Positions 16,530-25,492 of a DNA stretch of 64,000 bases are shown here, piece after piece. Position numbers and translations under genes: made by a program. Position 1 is the stretch's first letter; every line of letters starts with the position of its first letter. Location: NCBI GenBank assembly GCA_006739055.1, contig AP019702.1, positions 4,985,388 to 5,049,387 on the forward strand, written 5' to 3'. Source of the stretch: Allostella vacuolata (GTDB lineage: Bacteria; Pseudomonadota; Alphaproteobacteria; ATCC43930; Allostellaceae). Under the pieces are notes generated by a model, which did no database searches, was not told where the DNA came from, and saw nothing but the letters and a program-made list of their open reading frames with translations.

Positions 16530-18584
16530 ATGATTCCCGCCGCCGGCCCTGCCGCCCTCGACGCGCTGTTCGCCACCCTCAACCCGCAGCAGCGGGCGGC
16601 CGTCGAGCATGGCGACGGGCCGCTGCTGGTCATCGCCGGGGCGGGCTCCGGCAAGACCGCGACCCTGGCCCACCGCGTCGCCCGGCTGGTCGCGGACGGC
16701 ACCGACCCGGGCCGCCTGCTGCTGCTCACCTTCTCGCGCCGGGCGGCGGCCGAGATGGGGCGGCGGGTCGAGCGCATCCTGGCCCGCCTGCCTGGCCGGC
16801 ACCGCCCGTCCCTGCCCTGGTCCGGCACCTTCCACGGCATCGGCGCCCGGCTGCTGCGGGAACAGGCGGAGCGGATCGGGCTGGCACCCGGCTTCACCAT
16901 CCTCGACCGCGAGGATGCCGCCGACCTGATGGGGCTGGTGCGGCACGAGCTGGGCCTGTCCGGCCGCGACAGCCGCTTCCCCCTGAAGGCGACCTGCCTT
17001 GCCGTCTATTCCCGCGCGGTCAACGCCGAGGCGGCGCTGGAGCAGGTGCTCGACCAGGCCTTCCCCTGGTGCCGGACCTGGGAGGCCGAGCTGCGCGCCC
17101 TGTTCGGCGCCTATGTCGAGGCCAAGCAGCGCCAGCAGGTGCTGGATTACGACGACCTGCTGCTCTACTGGGCGCAGATGATGCTGGAGCCGGAGATCGC
17201 GGAGGAGATCGGCCGGCGCTTCGACCATGTGCTGGTCGACGAGTACCAGGACACCAACCGCCTGCAGGCCGCCATCCTGGCCGGCCTCAAGCCGGACGGC
17301 CGGGGGGTGACGGTGGTCGGCGACGATGCCCAGGCGATCTATTCCTTCCGCGCCGCGACCAACCGCAACATCCTGGACTTCCCCGGCCTCTACCGGCCGC
17401 CGGCCCGGGTGCTGACGCTGGAGCGCAACTACCGCTCGACCGGGCCGATCCTGGCCGCGTCCAACGCCGTGATCGGGCTGGCGGCCGAGCGCTACGCCAA
17501 GGAACTGTGGTCGGATCGGGCGTCGGCCGAGCGGCCGCAGCTCGTCACCGTGCGCGACGATGCCGACCAGGCACGCTCGATCGTCGAGCGCATCCTGGCC
17601 CACCGCGAGGCCGGGGTGCCCTTGAAGGAGCAGGCGGTGCTGTTCCGCACCGCCCATCACAGCGGCATGCTGGAGGTGGAGCTGGTCCGCCGCAACATCC
17701 CCTTCGTCAAGTTCGGCGGGCTGAAGTTCCTCGATTCCCGCCATGTGAAGGACCTGCTGGCGCTGCTGCGCTGGATCGAGAACCCGCGCGACCGGGTGGC
17801 CGGGTTCCGCGTCCTGCAGATCCTGCCCGGGATCGGGCCCGGCATCGCCGGGCGCATGCTGGACCGCGTCGCCGAGGCCTTCGACCCGGCGATGGCCCTG
17901 GCCGCCGCCGCCCCGCCGCCGCGCACCGCCGGCCTGTGGGCGCCCTTCGTCGAGATGGTCGGCCGGCTGCACCGCCGCGCCGCCGGCTGGCCGGCCGAGA
18001 TGGCCGACATCCGCGCCTGGTACGAACCCCACCTGGCCGAGCAGCACGAGGACGCCGCCGCGCGCGCCGCCGACCTGGTGCAGCTCGAGCAGATCGCCGC
18101 GGCCTATCCCAGCCGCGAGCGCTTCCTGACCGAGCTGACGCTCGACCCGCCGGGCGCCACCAGCGACGAGGCCGGGGTGCCGCTGCTCGACGAGGACTAC
18201 CTGATCCTGTCGACCATCCATTCGGCCAAGGGCCAGGAATGGACCGCCGTCTTCGTCCTGAACGTGGTCGACGGCTGCATCCCCTCGGACATGGCGACGG
18301 GCAGCGCGGCGGAGATCGAGGAGGAGCGGCGCCTGCTCTACGTCGCCATGACGCGCGCCCGCGACCACCTGGCGCTGATGCTGCCGCACCGCTTCTATAC
18401 CCACCAGCAGGCTGCGGCCGGCGACCGCTACGTCCATGCCGCGCGGACCCGCTTCATCCCGCCGGGGCTGCTGCCGCTGTTCGAGGAGACGGCATGGCCG
18501 CCGCCGCCCGCCCGGCCGGCGCTCGGCGCATCCAACCAGCGCGCCGTCGACATCGCCGCCCGGCTGCGGGCGATCTGGCGATAG
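16530..18584 (+). CDS. UvrD/Rep-family ATP-dependent DNA helicase
   Basis: A 684-residue superfamily 1A helicase, 3'-5' polarity expected. Motifs in order: Q motif LNPQQRAAVEH (residues 17-27), Walker A AGAGSGKT (36-43), LLTFSRRAAAEM (motif Ia), Walker B VDEYQD (236-241), GDDAQAIYSFR (motif III), ERNYRST (motif IV), STIHSAKGQEW (motif V) and YVAMTRARD (motif VI). All are intact. It is shorter than UvrD (about 720) and does not carry an obvious tudor-like C-terminus, so it may be a second, accessory repair helicase. No clear ribosome site precedes the ATG. Confidence 0.92.
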   Translation: MIPAAGPAALDALFATLNPQQRAAVEHGDGPLLVIAGAGSGKTATLAHRVARLVADGTDPGRLLLLTFSRRAAAEMGRRVERILARLPGRHRPSLPWSGTFHGIGARLLREQAERIGLAPGFTILDREDAADLMGLVRHELGLSGRDSRFPLKATCLAVYSRAVNAEAALEQVLDQAFPWCRTWEAELRALFGAYVEAKQRQQVLDYDDLLLYWAQMMLEPEIAEEIGRRFDHVLVDEYQDTNRLQAAILAGLKPDGRGVTVVGDDAQAIYSFRAATNRNILDFPGLYRPPARVLTLERNYRSTGPILAASNAVIGLAAERYAKELWSDRASAERPQLVTVRDDADQARSIVERILAHREAGVPLKEQAVLFRTAHHSGMLEVELVRRNIPFVKFGGLKFLDSRHVKDLLALLRWIENPRDRVAGFRVLQILPGIGPGIAGRMLDRVAEAFDPAMALAAAAPPPRTAGLWAPFVEMVGRLHRRAAGWPAEMADIRAWYEPHLAEQHEDAAARAADLVQLEQIAAAYPSRERFLTELTLDPPGATSDEAGVPLLDEDYLILSTIHSAKGQEWTAVFVLNVVDGCIPSDMATGSAAEIEEERRLLYVAMTRARDHLALMLPHRFYTHQQAAAGDRYVHAARTRFIPPGLLPLFEETAWPPPPARPALGASNQRAVDIAARLRAIWR

Positions 18585-18591
18585 GCGCCGG

Positions 18592-19827
18592 CTACGGCAC
18601 CGGCCGGTCGAGCGCGAAGTCGGAGAACCAGTCCTCGCGCGCGCCCTCGATCAGGCGAGCGATCATGCGCGAGGCGAGGAAGCTGAAGGTGATCCCGTTG
18701 CCGCCATAGCCGTAGGCGGCGTGGACGCGCGGCCGGTCCGGCACCTGGCCGATCAGCGGCAGCCCGTCGACGGTGCTGCCGAAGACGCCGGACCAGACAT
18801 AATCGGCCCGGGCCTCGGCCGCCGGCCATAGCCCCGCCAGCCGGCGCAGCAGGATCTCGGCCTTGGCCGGCATCGCCCGGTCGCGCTCGTCGGGCTCCAC
18901 CAGCCCCGCGTCGTCCTCGCCGCCGATGACGATGCGGTCGTCGTCGGTGGTCCGGGCATAGAGGTAGCGCTGGCTCGCTTCCCAGACCAGCGCGCGTTCC
19001 GGCCACAGCCCGCCCGGCCGCTGCGGCGGGGTCGCCAGCGCCCAGCTCGACGCCAGCCGGTGCAGGCCGGCCGGAACGCAGTCCGGGATGACGTAGCCGG
19101 TCGCCAGCACGACGTGCGCGGCCTCGATCGAGCGTCCGTCGGCCATGCCGACCAGCACCGAGCCCGGCCCCGCATCGTAGGAGACGGCATCGGCCGAGAA
19201 GAGCCGCACGCCCCGGCCGATCGCCCGCTCCAGCAGCAGCAGCGACAGGCGGAGCGGGTCGGCGTCGGCCGAGCCGGGGGCGACGATCGCCGCCTCGCGG
19301 TCGAAGCCGAAAGCCTGCCGCAGCGTGCGGTAGTCGAGGAAGTCCCCCGGCAGCCCGGCGCGGGCGCGCAGCTGCTGCTCCGCCAGCAATTCGCGCCCGC
19401 CCACGTCTCCCGCCGCCAGGTAGACCGAGCGGCGCTGGCGCAGCCGGCAGCCGAGGCCCAGCTCGTCGATCAGCCCGCACAGGCCGGTCGCCGCGGCGTA
19501 GCTGCGCTGGTAGATGCGGGCCGCGCGCTCGAAGCCGTAGAGGTCGGCCAGCCGGCGCATGGGCACGTCGATCTCCCATTGCAGCATGGCCGTGCTGGCC
19601 GCCGTGCTGCCGAAGCCCGGGCGCTCGCGGTCGATGATGCAGACATCGAGGCCGCGCCCGGCCAGGTGCTCGGCCATCAGCGACCCGGTGATGCCGGCGC
19701 CGACCACCAGCACGCCGCAGCGCAGATCGCCCGCCAGCGGCCCCAGGCCAGGGGGCGTGACGCCGCTGCGCCATGGCGCGGTGCCGCCGCGCAGGTCGGG
19801 TTGCTCGGTCGTCTCGGGCGCGAACAT
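18592..19827 (-). CDS. FAD-dependent oxidoreductase (DAO/amine oxidase family)
   Basis: A 411-residue D-amino-acid-oxidase-fold enzyme. FAD-binding GVLVVGAGITGSLMAEHL starts near residue 38, with the following acidic DRERPGFGSTAASTA loop typical of gamma-glutamylputrescine oxidase/PuuB-like proteins, and the C-terminal GVFGSTVDGLPLIG plus YGYGGNGITFS flavin-contact segments. It should oxidise a C-N bond of a small amine or imino acid; the exact substrate cannot be deduced. It converges with the helicase gene (seven bases between stops) and is divergent from the Q/N-rich gene. Confidence 0.85.
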   Translation of the reverse strand: MFAPETTEQPDLRGGTAPWRSGVTPPGLGPLAGDLRCGVLVVGAGITGSLMAEHLAGRGLDVCIIDRERPGFGSTAASTAMLQWEIDVPMRRLADLYGFERAARIYQRSYAAATGLCGLIDELGLGCRLRQRRSVYLAAGDVGGRELLAEQQLRARAGLPGDFLDYRTLRQAFGFDREAAIVAPGSADADPLRLSLLLLERAIGRGVRLFSADAVSYDAGPGSVLVGMADGRSIEAAHVVLATGYVIPDCVPAGLHRLASSWALATPPQRPGGLWPERALVWEASQRYLYARTTDDDRIVIGGEDDAGLVEPDERDRAMPAKAEILLRRLAGLWPAAEARADYVWSGVFGSTVDGLPLIGQVPDRPRVHAAYGYGGNGITFSFLASRMIARLIEGAREDWFSDFALDRPVP

Positions 19828-19928
19828 CTGGGGCAGGTTCCTCGGGGCATGAACCGATGGCGTTCGCGATCAACGCCGTGCCCCCGGCCGGCGTGGCGGC
19901 CGTCCTCGCAATTCGTCGCGCCGGCACC

Positions 19929-19953
19929 GGAACCCTCGTCCCACCGCCCGGTT
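19929..19953 (+). promoter_or_regulatory. EcfG-like (general stress response) promoter
   Basis: GGAAC at 19929-19933, a 16-base spacer, then GGTT at 19950-19953. The alphaproteobacterial general-stress consensus is GGAAC-N16/17-CGTT, so this matches at all but one core base. It lies 62 bases before the ATG of the small Q/N-rich gene, a sensible distance. Confidence 0.5.
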
Positions 19954-20014
19954 GTCCCTTCATCCCCGGCATTGAACGAGGGTCGGGGTCCAAACCATTC
20001 GAGGAGCCAACCTC

Positions 20015-20200
20015 ATGGCCAATCAGCAGAACCCGAACCAGAATCCGAACGTCCAGCGCGACGACCACAACCAGGCCCAGCAGGGCGAGCCGCAGCGTCG
20101 CCCGGGCGGACAGTCGCAGAACCCGCAGCAGGCCCAGGACCCGGGCCAGCGCGCCGGCCAGCAGCAGCAGGGCGACCGCCAGCCGGCGCAGAAGAAATAG
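20015..20200 (+). CDS. Small Q/N/P-rich hydrophilic protein, unknown function
   Basis: A 61-residue, strongly hydrophilic and probably disordered protein made almost only of Gln, Asn, Pro, Arg, Asp and Gly, with no Cys, Trp, Tyr or Phe. It opens MANQQNPNQNPNVQRDD. It looks real despite low complexity: AGGAG lies eight bases before the ATG, an EcfG-like promoter precedes it and a strong terminator follows 37 bases after its stop. Such composition is seen in small stress-induced (desiccation or osmotic) proteins; that role is inference from promoter and composition only. Confidence 0.7.
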   Translation: MANQQNPNQNPNVQRDDHNQAQQGEPQRRPGGQSQNPQQAQDPGQRAGQQQQGDRQPAQKK

Positions 20201-20237
20201 CGTCGACCGACGGAACACGGACTTCGGTTCCGGCAGC

Positions 20238-20264
20238 GGGGAGGCCATCCGGCCTCCCCGTTTC
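20238..20264 (+). terminator. Intrinsic terminator after the Q/N-rich gene
   Basis: Perfect nine-base GC stem GGGGAGGCC (20238-20246) and GGCCTCCCC (20251-20259) with loop ATCC, followed by GTTT. Well placed 37 bases after the stop codon of the small gene. Confidence 0.8.
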
Positions 20265-20573
20265 CATGTCGGCCAGGAGCCCCCGGCAGCGGCTTCGCCT
20301 TCGAGGCCGATCAGGCCCGCCCCCACGGCCTCGACATCCCCCGCCGAGGCGACACCCTCCTGCACCCGGGCGGAATGCCGCGCGGCGCCTGCCCGGTCTT
20401 CATCAGCCCGTCACCGGACCGGTCGATACTCTCGGCGGCGAAGGGATGGCCCACCGCCGCCGGAGGCGCTGCCGATGGGCACCGGCCGGGCCAGGTCGAT
20501 CCCGCTCTGCCTGACGGACCAGAGGGCCATGCGTAGCCACGTTCCCTCGCGTGGCCTGATCAGGACGACGGAC
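20265..20573. other. Gap before PPK2 without a supported gene
   Basis: About 310 bases between the terminator and the ppk2 start. One plus-strand frame stays open (about 20268-20537) and reads like ordinary protein, but it has no start codon with a ribosome site and I recognise no family in it. No clear promoter was identified; GGAAT at 20371 is only a poor EcfG-like start. Confidence 0.5.
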
Positions 20574-21488
20574 ATGAACTTCAACGACCCGAGCAACCTG
20601 GACCGGATCAAGGCCGAGATCGCCGACAGCTTCGACGAGGAGCTGGAGATGCAGCTCGAGGAGGACCGGCTCGACGAGCTGCTCGCCGAAGAGATGTCGG
20701 GGGCAGCGGCGCCGACGCTCGATCGCAGGATCTATTTCCGCGAGCTGTTCCGCCTCCAGCATGAGCTGGTGCGGTTGCAGGACTGGGTGCAGCACCGGAA
20801 GCTCAAGGTCGTCGTCCTCTTCGAGGGCCGCGATTCCGCGGGCAAGGGCGGGGCGATCAAGCGGGTCATGCAGCGCCTCAATCCGCGGGTCTGCCGCGTC
20901 GTCGCCCTGCCCGCGCCGACCGAGCGGGAACAGAGCCAGTGGTACTTCCAGCGCTATGTCCCGCACCTGCCGACCGGGGGCGAGATCGTCCTCTTCGACC
21001 GCAGCTGGTACAACCGCGCAGGCGTCGAGCGGGTGATGGGCTTCTGCACGCCGGACGAGCTCGAGGAGTTCTTCCGCTCGGTCCCCGAGTTCGAGCACAT
21101 GCTCGTGCGATCGGGCATCGTGCTGGTCAAGTACTGGTTCTCGATCACCGACGAAGAGCAGGAATTCCGCTTCCGGATGCGCATCCACGATCCGCTCAAG
21201 CAGTGGAAGCTGTCCCCGATGGACATGGAGAGCCGGGTGCACTGGGAAGAATACACCAAGGCCAAGGAGGAGATGCTGGCCCGCACCCACACGGCGCATG
21301 CGCCATGGTCCGTGGTGCAGGCCGTCGACAAGAAGAAGGCCCGCCTGAACTGCATCGCGCACCTGCTGACCCGGATCCCCTATGGCGATGTGCCGAGGCC
21401 GGAGATCGAGCTGCCGGGCCGCGTCCGCCACGCCGACTATGTGCGCCAGCCGGTGCCCGCCGAGCTGTACGTGCCCGAGGTCTACTGA
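20574..21488 (+). CDS. ppk2: Polyphosphate kinase 2
   Basis: A 304-residue class I PPK2 that moves phosphate between polyphosphate and nucleoside diphosphates. Walker A EGRDSAGKGG (residues 84-93) and the lid/Walker B FDRSWYNR (141-148) are intact, as is the downstream KYWFSITDEEQEFRFRMR segment near 185. Residues 1-45 form an acidic Glu/Asp-rich extension. AGGA lies eight bases before the ATG. Its neighbours (a possible EcfG-controlled small protein, DUF808) suggest a stress or energy-reserve setting. The direction of catalysis in the cell (NTP or polyP formation) cannot be told. Confidence 0.95.
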   Translation: MNFNDPSNLDRIKAEIADSFDEELEMQLEEDRLDELLAEEMSGAAAPTLDRRIYFRELFRLQHELVRLQDWVQHRKLKVVVLFEGRDSAGKGGAIKRVMQRLNPRVCRVVALPAPTEREQSQWYFQRYVPHLPTGGEIVLFDRSWYNRAGVERVMGFCTPDELEEFFRSVPEFEHMLVRSGIVLVKYWFSITDEEQEFRFRMRIHDPLKQWKLSPMDMESRVHWEEYTKAKEEMLARTHTAHAPWSVVQAVDKKKARLNCIAHLLTRIPYGDVPRPEIELPGRVRHADYVRQPVPAELYVPEVY

Positions 21489-21516
21489 GTTTGCGTCGCA
21501 AGCGGCCGCGCGGGCG

Positions 21517-22506
21517 TCAGGCGCCGCGGGGGCCCGGCCGGAGCCGGCGCCAGACCGGGGCGATCAGGTAGCTGGTGGCCGGTATGGCGGCGAGCCCGAT
21601 CGCGAGCCCGGCCAGCCCCGCCCCGGCGGCCCCGACCAGCCATTCGACCGCGCCGCCCGCGGCCGGAAGCGCACGCGCCGCCAGCCGGGCGGTGTCGTGG
21701 ATGAAATGGCTGGGGCCGCCGAAGCCATAGGTCTCCAGCCCGTGCAGGACGATGCCCCCGCCGACCCAGACCATCGCCGCGGTGCCGACGACGCCGAGCG
21801 CCTTCAGGAAATAGGGCATGCCGAGAACGAGCATCCGGCCGATGCCGCGCACGAGGCCGCCCAGCGGCGACGCCGATTCCGCCTGGGCCATGGCCAGACC
21901 GAGGTCGTCGGCTTTGACGATGAGGGCGACCACGCCGTAGACCGCGCCCGTGATGCCGGCGCCCACCGCCGCCAGAACCACGGCCTGGGTCGGCAGACCG
22001 CTGTCGGACACCGAGGCCAGGGTGATGGCCATGATCTCGGCCGACAGGATGAAGTCGGTCTTGATCGCGCTGGCGACCTTCTGGTCCTCGAAGGACCGGG
22101 CGCCCGGGTCGATCGAGCCGAGCCCCGCTTCGTGCGCGTGCGCGGCATGCGGCACGACGAACTCGTAGATCTTCTCGGCGCCTTCGTAGCAGAGGTAGGC
22201 GCCCCCCATCATCAGCAGCGGCGTGATGGCCTGGGGCAGGAGCAGGCTGAGGGCGAGCGCCACCGGCAGCAGGATCAGCAGCTTGTTCCGGAAGGACCCG
22301 ACGGCGATCTTGCCGATGATCGGCAGCTCGCGCGCCGCCGTGAAGCCGGTGACGTAGCGCGGCGTCACGGCCGCGTCGTCGATGACCACGCCGGCCGCCT
22401 TGGCGCCGGCCTTGGCCGCCTGGCCGGCGATATCGTCGAGCGATGCCGCAGCGACCTTGGCCAGGGCCGCGATGTCGTCGAGAAGCGCAATCAGACCGAC
22501 GCTCAT
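21517..22506 (-). CDS. DUF808 (YedI-like) inner-membrane protein
   Basis: A 329-residue polytopic membrane protein. The N-terminal signature MSVGLIALLDDIAALAKVAA and the following DDIAGQAAKAGAKAAGVVIDDAAVTPRYV segment are diagnostic of DUF808; about seven hydrophobic spans follow from residue 75 on. The E. coli homologue is YedI, of unknown function. GAGG precedes the ATG. It converges with ppk2 (28 bases between stops). Confidence 0.92.
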   Translation of the reverse strand: MSVGLIALLDDIAALAKVAAASLDDIAGQAAKAGAKAAGVVIDDAAVTPRYVTGFTAARELPIIGKIAVGSFRNKLLILLPVALALSLLLPQAITPLLMMGGAYLCYEGAEKIYEFVVPHAAHAHEAGLGSIDPGARSFEDQKVASAIKTDFILSAEIMAITLASVSDSGLPTQAVVLAAVGAGITGAVYGVVALIVKADDLGLAMAQAESASPLGGLVRGIGRMLVLGMPYFLKALGVVGTAAMVWVGGGIVLHGLETYGFGGPSHFIHDTARLAARALPAAGGAVEWLVGAAGAGLAGLAIGLAAIPATSYLIAPVWRRLRPGPRGA

Positions 22507-22635
22507 CTGCACCGTCCCTCGGCTATTCCGATCGCCGCCGCTGCCGAAGCGGCCTGATCGGCCGGCCTCGCGCCATGGCGACCCGCCACGGCCCACGGAG
22601 GCGCGGCCGGCCGGTCCCCCTGCCTGGCGCGTCGC

Positions 22636-22842
22636 TCAGTCGGCCAGCATCGACAGCGCGGCCTGCCGGTCGCCCGGCTTCAGCTTGACGAACTGCGCCC
22701 GCGCCTTGCGGATATCGCCCTCGGTGCCGGTCTCCGCAGCCGTCTGCAGTGCCAGCGTCGCCGGATGCTCCTTGCCGCAGATGAACGCCAGCGCCTTGGC
22801 CAGCCGCCCGATCAGCTGCTGGTCCATCACCATTTCTACCAT
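22636..22842 (-). CDS. Small conserved-looking protein, unknown function
   Basis: A 68-residue soluble protein with mostly helical composition: QQLIGRLAKALAFICGKEHPA, then a second helix region rich in Ala, Lys and Glu. No family recognised. Start 22842 is supported by GAAGG seven bases before it; ATG 22833 is an alternative. The minus-strand gene is divergent from the 3-hydroxyisobutyrate-dehydrogenase-like gene, with a 113-base gap. Codon use (high GC third position) resembles true genes. Confidence 0.6.
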   Translation of the reverse strand: MVEMVMDQQLIGRLAKALAFICGKEHPATLALQTAAETGTEGDIRKARAQFVKLKPGDRQAALSMLAD

Positions 22843-22897
22843 CCGAAGGCCTTCTGTTCGGGGACGGGCTCTGCGGCCCTGGGTCCGTTGACGGAAC

Positions 22898-22917
22898 GAT
22901 CGGTTATGATCGGTTGC
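22898..22917 (+). repeat. Ten-base direct repeat in a divergent promoter gap
   Basis: GATCGGTTAT (22898-22907) is followed directly by GATCGGTTGC (22908-22917). It lies between divergent genes at 22842 and 22956 and might be a tandem regulator site. Confidence 0.4.
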
Positions 22918-22955
22918 GCGAGACCAGCAATGCACAGAGCAGGGGGCAGGAAGCA

Positions 22956-23846
22956 ATGACGGAACCACGCAAGACGGTCGGCTATATCGGAATCGGGCTG
23001 ATGGGCCGGCCGATGGCCCTGCGCCTGCTGCAGGCGGGCTTCCCGCTCTCGGTCTGGGGCCGCAGCCCGGAGAAGCTGCTGGACGTGGTGGCGGCCGGCG
23101 CGGTGGCGGCGACCAGCCCGGCCGAAGTGGCGCGGCAAAGCGAGATCGTCTTCACCTGCGTCTCCGACACCGCGGCGGTCGAGCAGGTCGTCTTCGGGCC
23201 AGGCGGCATCGCCGAAGGGGCGGCCCCCGGCAAGGTGCTGGTGGACATGTCGACCATCCATCCGGGCCGGAGCCGCGAGATGGCCCGGCGCCTGCGCGAG
23301 GCGACCGGCATGGGCTGGATCGACGCGCCGGTGTCGGGCGGGCCGCCCGGGGCGGCGGCCGGCACCCTGGCGGTGATGGCGGGCGGCGAGCCGGCCGACT
23401 TCGCGCTGGCCCAGCCGGTGGTCGCACACCTGGCCGGCGCCTTCACCCTGATGGGCCCGGCCGGGGCCGGGCAGACCACCAAGATGGTCAACCAGGTGAT
23501 CGTCGGCGGCTGCAAGTCGGTGATCGCCGAGGCGATCCAGCTGGCGATGAACGCCGGCATCGACGCCAGCCGGCTGCCGGAGGCGTTCGCCGGCGGCCGC
23601 GCCGATTCCTCGCTGCTGCGCCAGTCGATCCCCAAGATGGTGTCGGGCGACTTCACCCCGACCGGCCACCTCAGGACCATGATGAAGGACCTCGACATCG
23701 TCATGGAGCTGGCGCGCGAGACGCGCACGCCGATGCCGATGACCGGGCTCGCCACCGAGATCCACCGCATGATGATGGCTCATGGCCATGGCGATACCGA
23801 CACCACCTCGGTGATCGCGCTCCTGCGCGACAAGCCGGTGCTGTAG
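22956..23846 (+). CDS. NAD(P)-dependent oxidoreductase, 3-hydroxyisobutyrate dehydrogenase family
   Basis: A 296-residue beta-hydroxyacid dehydrogenase. The N-terminal Rossmann motif GYIGIGLMGRPMA is at residues 9-21; the substrate signature FTCVSD-linked DAPVSGGPPGAAAGTLAVMAGG is near 125-146; and the catalytic Lys is in GQTTKMVNQ near 177. Members reduce tartronate semialdehyde, oxidise 3-hydroxyisobutyrate or act on related acids; the substrate here is open. AGGA lies four bases before the ATG at 22956, which is preferred over the earlier in-frame ATG at 22914. Confidence 0.9.
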   Translation: MTEPRKTVGYIGIGLMGRPMALRLLQAGFPLSVWGRSPEKLLDVVAAGAVAATSPAEVARQSEIVFTCVSDTAAVEQVVFGPGGIAEGAAPGKVLVDMSTIHPGRSREMARRLREATGMGWIDAPVSGGPPGAAAGTLAVMAGGEPADFALAQPVVAHLAGAFTLMGPAGAGQTTKMVNQVIVGGCKSVIAEAIQLAMNAGIDASRLPEAFAGGRADSSLLRQSIPKMVSGDFTPTGHLRTMMKDLDIVMELARETRTPMPMTGLATEIHRMMMAHGHGDTDTTSVIALLRDKPVL

Positions 23847-23876
23847 CACCGGCCGCACCGGGTCGGCAGCGGGCGA

Positions 23877-25088
23877 TCAGGCCGCCTGCCGCAGCCCCTC
23901 GGCGGCAAACGCCGCCGACAGCGACCGCACCAGGTGGTCGATGTCGGCCGCGGTGTGCAGCGGCGAGGGGGTGATGCGCAGTCGCTCGGTGCCGACCGGC
24001 ACGGTCGGGTAGTTGATCGGCTGGACGTAGACGCCGTGACGGTCGAGCAGCCGGTCGGCGATCGCCTTGCAGCGCACCGCGCAGCCGACCATGACCGGGA
24101 CGATGTGGCTCGGATTGTCGAGGTGCGGGATACCGGCGGCATCGAGGCGGCGCCGGACCTCCGCCACCACCTGCTGCTGGCGCCGGCGCTCGGCCGAGCT
24201 GGCCTTCAGGTGGCGGATGCTGGCCGCGGCCCCGGCGGCCACCGCCGGCGGCAGGGCGCTGGTGAAGATGAAGCCCGAGGAGAAGCTGCGGACGAAGTCG
24301 CACAGCGCGGCCGAGGCGGCGATGTAGCCGCCGACCACCCCGAAGGCCTTGGCCAGCGTGCCCTCGATCACCGTCAGCCGGTCGGCGATGCCCTCGCGCT
24401 CGGCGATGCCGCCGCCGCGCGGGCCGTAGAGGCCGACGCCGTGCACCTCGTCGAGATAGGTCATGGCGCCATGCCGCTCGGCCACGTCGCACAGCTCGGC
24501 TATGGGCGCGATGTCGCCATCCATCGAATAGACCGATTCGAAGGCGACCAGCTTCGGCCGCGCCGGGTCGAGCGCGGCCAGCCGGCGGTCGAGGTCGGCC
24601 GGGTCGTTGTGGGCGAAGACCTGGCGCTCGGCCCGGCTGTGCCGGATGCCCTCGATCATCGAGGCGTGGTTGAGGGCGTCCGACAGGATGATGCAGCCCG
24701 GGATGCGCGATCCCAGCGTCGAGAGCGTCGCCCAGTTGGAGACGTAGCCCGAGGTGAAGAGGAGCGCCGCCTCCTTGCCGTGCAGGTCGGCGATCTCGCG
24801 CTCCAGCAGGACGTGGTGGTGGCTGGTGCCGGAGATGTTGCGGGTGCCGCCCGCCCCGGCGCCGCAGCGGTCGAGCGCCTCGTGCATCGCCGCCAGCACC
24901 GACGGGTGCTGGCCCATGCCGAGATAGTCGTTGGAGCACCACACCGTCACCGGGCGGCGGTCGCGGTCGCCATGGTGGGTCGCCCGCGGGAAATCGCCGG
25001 CATGGCGCTCGATGTCGGCGAACACCCGGTAGCGACCGTCGCGGTGCAGGCCGTCCAGTTCCTTCCGGAAGAAGGCGTCATGGTCCAT
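23877..25088 (-). CDS. hemA: 5-aminolevulinate synthase
   Basis: A 403-residue pyridoxal-phosphate enzyme that condenses glycine and succinyl-CoA to 5-aminolevulinate, the first step of tetrapyrrole synthesis in alphaproteobacteria. Seen: N-terminal [17 protein letters not shown], substrate segment [13 protein letters not shown] near residue 50, the glycine loop [13 protein letters not shown] near 75-87, [15 protein letters not shown] near 210-224, and the PLP lysine in EGTLAKAFG near 243. An AGGAGG site precedes the ATG. The full length matches the family. It is divergent from a PucC-family gene across a repeat-bearing gap. Confidence 0.96.
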   Translation of the reverse strand: MDHDAFFRKELDGLHRDGRYRVFADIERHAGDFPRATHHGDRDRRPVTVWCSNDYLGMGQHPSVLAAMHEALDRCGAGAGGTRNISGTSHHHVLLEREIADLHGKEAALLFTSGYVSNWATLSTLGSRIPGCIILSDALNHASMIEGIRHSRAERQVFAHNDPADLDRRLAALDPARPKLVAFESVYSMDGDIAPIAELCDVAERHGAMTYLDEVHGVGLYGPRGGGIAEREGIADRLTVIEGTLAKAFGVVGGYIAASAALCDFVRSFSSGFIFTSALPPAVAAGAAASIRHLKASSAERRRQQQVVAEVRRRLDAAGIPHLDNPSHIVPVMVGCAVRCKAIADRLLDRHGVYVQPINYPTVPVGTERLRITPSPLHTAADIDHLVRSLSAAFAAEGLRQAA

Positions 25089-25492
25089 CGTCACCTCCTG
25101 ATGCGGGGTGCTGTCATGTTCGGCCCGATCAAGTCGCAAGGCTTGCCGGAAGGCCACGCGCGAATGGTCGCGCCCGGACAAGACGGCCGGGCAGGACGCT
25201 GGGAGTGCGAGCGTCCTGGTGCGCTGGCCATCGGACAATGCGCCCCTCGACAAGCTCGGGGTGAGGAGAGCTTCTTTCCTCCATCGGCTCTTGTGCCAAT
25301 CGAAAAATCCCTCATCCCGAGCCCGGTCGAGGGACGCTATGGCCGAGGAGCAGCGCCGTTGTCCGATTGATCCGAACCGCCGCCCGCGCAGGCGCGGGCC
25401 CTGATACTATGGCCTGTCCTGCACGGCCCATTTCCTTTCCAACCGGATCGCATGCCGCCCCGCAGCCTCGCCGCCCATCCCCGCCGCACCCG
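25089..25492. other. Intergenic gap between hemA and the PucC-family gene
   Basis: A 404-base divergent gap. It holds the interrupted palindromic repeat listed separately (25221-25357). The remainder (25358-25492) could be partly coding if the PucC-family protein starts further upstream; an in-frame ATG exists at 25409. I see no RNA gene in it. Confidence 0.5.
25221..25357. repeat. Interrupted palindromic intergenic repeat, copy 1
   Basis: Left arm runs from GCGCTGGCCATCGG (25221) through CGCCCCTCGAC to about 25266; right arm from CCCTCATCCCGAGC (25309) through GGTCGAGGGACGCTATGG to about 25357. The arms are imperfect inverted copies of each other, around a variable centre of about 42 bases. 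The same plan and near-identical arms occur at 39397-39536, so this is a dispersed repeat family. It could form a long hairpin at the 5' side of hemA. Confidence 0.8.

Noticed and set aside
20268-20537. Open frame before ppk2 that reads like protein (contains GLDIPRRGDTLLHPGG)
   Set aside because: No start codon with ribosome site and no recognised family; could be a gene remnant but evidence is too thin.
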